NCBI GenBank assembly: GCA_036874045.1
Contig: CM072339.1
Coordinates: forward strand, 9,617,501 to 9,681,500
Reading direction: 5' to 3'
DNA length: 64,000 nucleotides
Source: Cymodocea nodosa
Lineage: Eukaryota; Streptophyta; Magnoliopsida; Alismatales; Cymodoceaceae
Shown: positions 57,841 to 64,000 of the stretch, one piece after another
How positions within the stretch are numbered: the first letter of the stretch is position 1
Layout: every line of letters starts with the position of its first letter
Position numbers and translations under genes: made by a program
The notes under the pieces: generated by a model
What the model was told of the DNA's origin: nothing
The model's database searches: none
What the model saw: only the letters and a program-made list of their open reading frames with translations

Positions 57841-59460
57841 AATTTCGGGAACACACCTCCTTAAAACCAGATCAGGACATTTCTTAAATAAGTATGGGTC
57901 TTCCCAATAGTAATATTTTACTCTTGAGAAAAATAATTTCTTAATCCTATCTATTCCAATCCTTAGGTGTTAAACCAGTAACTAAGTAATTAACTATGTC
58001 TGCATACCAAGGTTTTGTGTTGATGGTCATTAATTGTTCATCAGGAAAATTATCCTTAATTTCAATATTTGATTTTTCTATTTGTAATATTGATAAATGA
58101 TTTGCTACTACATTCTCACAACCTTTTTTATCTTTAATTTCTAGATCAAATTCTTGTAATAATAATATCTATCAGATCAATCTAGGCTTAGTTTCTTTTT
58201 TTTTTATTAGATGTATTAAAGCTAAATAATCCATGTATACTATTACTTTATCTCCAATCAGATATGATCTAAACTTTTCTAAGGCAAACACAACAGCTAA
58301 TAGTTCTTTTTCAGTAGTTGTGTAATTACCTTGAGCATCATTTAAGGTTTTGCTTGCATAATGAATCACTCTAGGAGATTTTTCTATCTTCTGTCCCAAC
58401 ACTGCTCCTACAGCAAAATCAAATGCATCACACATTAATTCAAATGGATGGCTCCAATCAGGTGCTTGAATTATAGGAGTTGAAATTAAGCTAGTTTTAA
58501 GTCTGAAAAATGCTTCCTTGCAATTTTTATCAAAGTTAAATGGGACATCTTTTAATAGATTAGTTAAAGGTCTAGCTATTTTGCTAAAGTCTTTAATAAA
58601 TCTTCTATAAAAACCAGCATGTCCTAGAAATGATCTAATATCTTTTACTGATTTAGGTTCTGGTAGATTAGAAATTACTTCTATTTTAGCTTTATCTACT
58701 TCCAACCCTTTCTTAGAAACAACATGTCCTAAGACTATAATACCTTGTTTAACCACGAAGTGACATTTTTCCCAATTTAAAACCAGATTTTTTTCCACAC
58801 AGCGTTTTAATATTAGGTCTAAATTTTTTAAACAAACTTCATATGAGTTGCCATATACAATAAAATCATCCATAAATATTTCTAAAAAATCTTCAGTCAT
58901 TCCAGTAAATATGTCTTGCATACACCTTTGAAATGTGGCTGGTGCATTGCATAATCTGAATGGCATTCTCTTAAAAGCATAAGTTCCATTAGGATAGGTG
59001 AAAGTTGTTTTCTCTTGATCCTCTAATGCTACTGGAATTTGATTATAACCTGAATACCCATCTAGGAAACAAAAATATTTTTGCCCTACTAATCTTTCCA
59101 GCATTTGATCTATAAAAGGTAAGGGAAAATGATCTTTCTTAATCATAGCATTCAGCTATCTATAGTCTATGCATACTCTCCAGCTTGATTGAATTCTAGT
59201 AGGTATCAAGTCTTGACTTTCAATCCTAATAATTGTTAATCCTGATTTCTTGGGAACTACATGGATTGGACTAACCCACGAGCTATCAGAAATCGGATAA
59301 ATTATGTCATTATCTAACCATTTCACTATTTCCTTCCTGACTACATCTTTAATGTTTGGATTTAATCTCCTCTCAGGAATTCTAATAGGTTTAGCATTCT
59401 CTTCTAAATATATGTAGTGACAGTATAAAGTTGAACTTAACCCTTTTATATCAGTCATAG
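57841..59460 (-). pseudogene. pol: Athila reverse transcriptase and RNase H
   Basis: 59156-59458 holds the RT start (DIIYPISDSSWVSPIHVVPKK, RVCIDYR). A TAG at 59156 is followed by 58172-59146, 324 open codons: KKDHFPLPFIDQMLERL, CFLDGYSGYNQI, NAPATFQRCMQDIF, the active site FMDDFIVYG (gypsy form of YxDD), the thumb LGHVVSKKGLEVD and FLGHAGFYRRFI. RNase H then has LMCDAFDFAVGAVLG, TTTEKELLAVVFALEKF and VYMDYLALIHLI, where a His-rich TDH is usual. Stops follow near 58170 and downstream to the integrase. It is the longest intact gypsy domain in the window. Confidence 0.92.
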
Positions 59461-59461
59461 T

Positions 59462-60424
59462 TCATCCTATTGCTTCTTTATAACTTTTTACATCTTTTAA
59501 TTTAGCTATTTGATCCTCTTTTAAATCTGAAGCAATAATGATTGGACAGGTTCGTTTCTCTTCCAGAAATATATAGGTTAATTCAGGAGGTAAATGTTTT
59601 AATTCTAAATGTTGCCCATCAGAAGCTAGAGCTCCTAATTGAACATCATCATTTTCTAAATTAATTTCTTCTAGATCTCCTTCTATATTTATGCTTTCAC
59701 TATCCTCTAAAGTTTCAGAATTGATTTGCCTATTTAATTCTTCTTGAATCATATCATCTAACATATCTCCTTCATCCTCTAAAAAGTCCATGGTATGTAA
59801 GGACATTTCTAACTCCTCGAACCTTTCTGGTTTGAAATTATTTAATTAAGTATCTTCATTGCCATATGATAACTTCATTACTCCAGTTTTACAATTTATA
59901 ACCGTCCCTGATGTTGCTAAAAATGGCATTCCCAAAATTAAAGATGTTTCACTATTTTTATGCTTAATTTATTGGGAATCCAAAATTACAATATCAATAG
60001 GATATACAAAGTTTTTGATTTTACTTAAAACATCCTCTATTTTTCCTCTAGGGTATCTTATACTTCTATCAGCTAATTGAATAACCGTACTAGTAGGAGT
60101 TAAGCCTTCTAATCCTAAGGATGCAAATATATCACTTGGCATAACATTTATACCTATACCTAAGTCTATTAAGGTTCTTTCTAGAATGATATTTCCTATG
60201 GTGCATGATATAACAAGGATTCCAGGATTAGATAACTTTTTAGGAATTTGTGGCAGAAATAGGGAACTACTTTGCTCAGCTAAAAAGACCTTCCTAAGAA
60301 CTTTTCACTCTCTTTTCTTAGTACACCAATCCTTTAGAAATTTAGCACAATGTGGCATTTTTTGCAATAGATCTAACAAAGAAATGTTAACTTGTACTTT
60401 TTCAAAAATTTCTCTGATTTTTTC
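59462..60424 (-). pseudogene. pol: Athila protease and protease-RT linker
   Basis: The linker 59462-59806 is open and ends LPPELTYIFLEEKRTCPII, the sequence that precedes RT in Athila elements. Upstream, with a TAA near 59970, is the aspartic protease: DLGIGINVMPSDIF (in Athila the D-S/T-G triplet is often D-L-G), QLADRSIRYPRGKIEDVL and LGMPFLATSGTVINC. It would cut the polyprotein. Frameshifts separate it from the zinc-knuckle ORF. Confidence 0.8.
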
Positions 60425-61402
60425 TTATTTTTCAGGTATTGTTTGTTGTAATCTTTCAGGTATTGTTTGTTGTAATATTTTAGGATAGGGTGCTAAAGAT
60501 TGTGATTTAAAAAATTCTTTTTCTGTCGTTTGATTTGTTTGATCATTTTTAGCTTCATTAGCAGATTCAGATTGTTCTTTAGTGATTTCTAGATTTTCAG
60601 CTATTATATTTTCATTATCGTTTTGATTTTTACTCTTATCTACCTTAATATTATTTTCATTTTGAGTTCTTGGTGGTATATCAGTTCCATATCTTAATGT
60701 TACACATACATCTTCTAGATTTTCGTTACTCTCATGATGTTTTTGTATATCATTTTCGTGATTATGATCTTCAATTGTTTTTAGTTTTAAAGTGCATTCT
60801 TTAAATTCTCTTGCATTAATATTTTCTTTTTGCTGTATATTTTGCAAATTATGCAGATCTATAACATTATAATTTTCATTGTCCTGTTGCATAACTTGTA
60901 TTTTCATTGTATATTCGTCCAATGCTTTTAATTTTCTTTCCAGATCATCTAATCTCATTGCATTCAATTTTTGATCAATTTTCATTATGGTTTTTTCAGT
61001 TTCGTAAATTATATCCATTTTAGGTTTTGAATATGCTTCCTTATAGTTTAATTGGTTGACTTCTTGTTGCTGACACATAAAGTATTCTAGTTTATCCAGG
61101 TTTTGCTCTATACTACGCTCCAGTCTGTCATACCTATCCCAAACTTTCGTGTCTCTCAACATATTACACATTTTATACTGACCATCAGTTGGGTAAACTA
61201 TAGAATTCTCATACTCAGCTCTATTATATTGAGGATAATTCATTTGTTGTTCATGGGATCTAGCCATCTGTAAACATCTCAGTTTCAAACAGTCAGAAAT
61301 ATCATGATCTTCAGAATTGCATAATTCACATATGCTAACTACAAGTTTCAGAAATATTTGAGCATAAGCATATGCCATATTCTCAATTACAGAAGAAATC
61401 AC
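60425..61402 (-). pseudogene. Zinc-knuckle ORF next to the PBS (nucleocapsid-like head and linker)
   Basis: 325 open codons starting only ~50 bases after the PBS; MAYAYAQIF at 61378 is a likely start. About 20-25 residues in is ICELCNSEDHDISDC, a CX2CX4HX4C knuckle that should bind RNA. The rest is a long hydrophilic, coiled-coil linker (ERSIEQNLDKLEYF, IMKIDQKLNAMRLDDLERKL) rich in Asn/Gln/Glu that leads towards protease and ends with two ILQQTIPERLQ-like repeats. No capsid domain precedes the knuckle; the capsid gene of this element lies 8 kb downstream at 51731-52960. Confidence 0.75.
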
Positions 61403-61454
61403 ACAACACTCTAGCTATTAAAATGAAACAACTCTAACAGTTGCTTATATTAAT

Positions 61455-61472
61455 TCCCCAGCAATGGCGCCA
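61455..61472 (-). other. Athila primer binding site (tRNA-Asp type)
   Basis: The sense strand reads TGGCGCCATTGCTGGGGA, close to the TGGCGCCGTTGCCGGGGA that Athila elements use to bind tRNA-Asp (from memory); two transitions differ. Confidence 0.85.
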
Positions 61473-63642
61473 TAAAACTTGGATTTGTTAACTTCTATTT
61501 TTACTTAGTTAATTTATCTTTATGCCTATTCCTTTTTTAGAAGTAAATAAACAACCTTTTACACAAATTAGATTTTAATTCCAATTTGTATTTTAACTGC
61601 AAGTGCACAGTATCTACTGTATTAGTATGCAAGTACAGGTCGATCCCACAGGGAATTGCTTAAGAATAGAGAACTGTTCCGTTTTGAACAATCAAATTTA
61701 TATATTCAATAAGCTCTCCATTGAATTACAGTTAACTCAACGGACAAAGTTCGTTGAGTTATGACTAACTCAACGGACTAACCTCGTGGACTTAAGTTAA
61801 CTCCACGAGCCTGTCTTTCTAATTTAATACTACTATTTATAGAGGAATTCGGCCAACCATTGGGCGGTTCCACAGATTGTAAATAACATCAATTAAGCTC
61901 TTTAATGTTAGTAAACATTGGATTTATCATTAAGCATACTAACATTCAGATAATTCAAACAGTAACCATTAAAATCTTTAAGTCTTTTGAACAAACCAAT
62001 TTCAGTAAACTGTAAAACTAAAACAAACATAAAACAATCACAACACTAACAAAGATAACATTAATCATGATACAACACAAATAACACAACACTAAAATAC
62101 AAAATACAAACACAGATAACTTGTTTTTCATATTTTTGTTTTAATATGAACATGGAAATGGGTGAAAGGTGAAATGTAAAGTAATCTCAGTCAACAGTAA
62201 ATAATTCCGTCACTACATGCAATTACACCATTGAAAATTAAACCACTTACAATTCTATCTCCTCTCCCTATAGAATCGTGAGTCCAGAATTGCAAAATGA
62301 TTTCCTCTTCAGCATACAGGCATCAACCCGAAACCAAGGCTAGAAGCTTTACGATCTCCTGAGATATGAGCCGGCGCTTGGTGAAAATGGCTTCCCTTCC
62401 CGCGACGTGATCACTCCTCACAGTGGTTGTTAGGCACTGTGTTTGGCTCAAAATCGACCCGACATCAGGAAAGTATTCTCACAGACCTCCGATGGTTGGT
62501 GATTATGGTGGTGGTGATGACGGTTGGTGTGGTACTTCAAAGAATTACCGACACTATCTACAGAAAGCTCGGTGCTCCTCCTTTGTACACACTGGCCACA
62601 CCCATCGATCACACCTTTACTTCTTTTTCTTCTTTTCTTTTATATTTCTTCAATGGTAACTGCTTCTACTTGAATGGTCGGTTGGATTTCCTTCATTCAT
62701 ATCAATGATGATGATTTCTTCTCTCTGCGCGATACGTGAGATCGTGGTTTTTCCTTCCAACTGTCTTGTTTCTGCAACCGCTACAGTGGCATATTAGAAA
62801 ATAAATAGTCCATGGAGTTACAAATAACTCAACAGACTTGCTTCGTTGATTTAACTATAAAACATGTGCATAAATTTTACTATCTGATGCTCAGGTGCAT
62901 TTCGGATACTTACAAACTTAACTATTTGATGCTCAGATGCATTTCGGATAGTTATAGATAACTCACCGATATATAACTTAAGTAAATCTACCAGATCTCG
63001 ACATGTGTCAGCAGTAGTTTAATAATAAAAGAAACATTTCGGAGAGTTACAGGTCTAACTATCCGATGCTCAGATGCATTTCGGATAGTTAGAGATAACT
63101 CACCGAAAATCCACTTAAGTCACTTTCCCAGAACATGACATGTGTTCATAGCTATTTTATAAATAAAAGGAGATTTCGAAGAGTTACACATATAACTATC
63201 CAATGCCCAACTGCAATTTCGGATAGTTATAGATAACTCACCGAAAGTTCACTTAAGTCATGCATTATGGTTTTGACACGTGTACTTTAGGAAATAATAA
63301 AATATTCTTTTAAAACATAACTGTTCGGTAATTTAAACATAACTATCTGATACATGTTTGGTATGTTAAACATAACTGTCTGAAATATATTCAGTATGTT
63401 AAACATAACTGTCCGAAATATCAGAAAATTCGAATACTTAAGTATTTCACAGCCTGCAACTTACCGATAGTTCAGAAATGTACTAAATTAACATTAATTC
63501 CCCAAAATTAAGCAGATTCTTTAATTAAAGTTTATAACAGTGCAATTATAACATAATGGTTTAATTCTCATATGATAAGCTAAATATTATGCAATTAACC
63601 ATCATTTAACCGTTAATATTATGCACTTTTTCATTCTAAACA
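61473..63642 (-). repeat. Athila 5' LTR (right)
   Basis: 2170 bp, from the PBS to TTCTAAACA at 63642. Same internal layout as the 3' LTR: palindromes at 61715-61805, TATA at 62637, three ~138-bp cassettes (62975-63290). It lacks the 62-bp end piece of the 3' LTR, so the LTR-PBS border is sharp but lacks the usual CA. Confidence 0.9.
62637..62644 (-). promoter_or_regulatory. TATA box of Athila 5' LTR
   Basis: The sense strand reads TATAAAAG. As part of the 5' LTR this is the presumed promoter of the element's genomic RNA. Confidence 0.65.
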
Positions 63643-63647
63643 ATTCT
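63643..63647 (+). repeat. Target site duplication of Athila element, right
   Basis: ATTCT, as at 46359-46363. Confidence 0.85.
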
Positions 63648-64000
63648 CGTTGATCAATTATCCCTACACACCAAAAGAAATATCTTTTCAGGGATCAAAA
63701 ACACCTCTTCGGAGAAAAGCTCTTAGATAGAAGCAAATTCAGTAAAGCAAAGAATGTCAAATATATGTCACTAAAGATTTGAAGAAGAAGAAAGCAAATT
63801 CGGTGAAGCAAAGAAAGTCAGATATTTGTCACTGAAGAATTGTAGAAGAAGAAGAAGAAGAAGAAAAATCTCAAATAGGGAAAAATGTTTTAAATTCCGT
63901 AAATTAGTTTTCTCTATTTGTAGTTATGAAATTGATTAGATAAAACATGATATCGTTATATAATTGCATCTACAGTTTTAGAGGAGAATTGAATTGTATA
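63648..64000 (+). repeat. SIRE LTR of C4, continued
   Basis: Resumes at CGTTGATCAATTATCCC, matching 15800 onwards of the C2 LTR (and 6583 onwards of C1), with GAAGAAGAAGAAG before TCTCAAATAGGG. The window ends inside the LTR, before AATAAA. Confidence 0.9.

Larger units (their letters stand above)
46364..63642 (-). mobile_element. Complete Athila-type Ty3/gypsy element with F-box gene, 17.3 kb
   Basis: TGTTTGG...CTAAACA ends, ATTCT duplications, LTRs of 2247 bp (left, 3') and 2170 bp (right, 5'), and a PBS matching the 3' end of tRNA-Asp. Sense order: zinc knuckle ORF, protease, RT, RNase H, integrase, ORF-X, Gag capsid gene, F-box gene, two purine tracts. RT wording (VSPIHVVPKKSGLT, IPTRIQSSWRVCIDYR) is typical of the Athila lineage as I know it. 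The LTRs differ at roughly 10% of positions where compared by eye, so the insertion is not recent. All genes have stops or frameshifts. Confidence 0.9.

Overview
The window is nuclear DNA of a flowering plant, probably a eudicot. It is AT-rich and consists almost entirely of nested, decayed LTR retrotransposons; I found no free-standing host gene. The plant assignment rests on element lineages known to me from plants: Ty3/gypsy of the Athila type (pol motifs, tRNA-Asp-type primer site), Ty1/copia of the SIRE/Maximus type (long LTRs, purine tract AAAAAGGGGGAGAT, extra gene after pol), a Tork-like copia element, and a 5S-rRNA-derived sequence of the Cassandra kind. No species can be named from this.

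Layout. 1-3095: minus-strand Athila derivative with most of its interior deleted, inserted in 3096-6063, the remains of a plus-strand Athila copy (integrase end plus accessory gene). 6064-29150: a SIRE-type element (C1). Its accessory gene is split by a second SIRE copy (C2, 14591-26006) with two full LTRs and a TATCC target duplication. C2 lacks integrase and most of RT. 29151-36430: a minus-strand SIRE-like composite (C3) with no pol, containing a piece of Athila LTR and a 5S-like sequence. 36433-38904: plus-strand Athila 3' end and LTR. 38905-44281: minus-strand Tork-like copia (K) with unmatched ends. 44282-45231: Athila LTR piece. 45232-46363 and 63648-64000: one SIRE LTR (C4), split by a complete 17.3-kb minus-strand Athila element (46364-63642, target duplication ATTCT).

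The complete Athila element is the most interesting object. Read 5' to 3' on the minus strand it has LTR, PBS, a CCHC zinc knuckle with linker, protease, RT, RNase H, integrase, an acidic accessory gene (ORF-X), a Gag capsid gene lying after pol, an F-box gene with an F-box-associated region, a 3' UTR with two purine tracts, and LTR. The F-box gene tail is also present in the 1-3095 copy at the same place, so it belongs to the family and is not a one-off capture.

The gypsy and copia elements share much of their 3' halves: a homologous accessory protein after pol, about 1 kb of 3' UTR, and a stretch of LTR of about 180 bp. Short palindromes built on GTTGAGTTA/TAACTCAAC or GGATAGTTA/TAACTATCC recur in LTRs and mark the module borders of the Athila element. 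Every coding region is broken by stops or frameshifts, so nothing here looks autonomous now. All identities and homologies were judged by eye.
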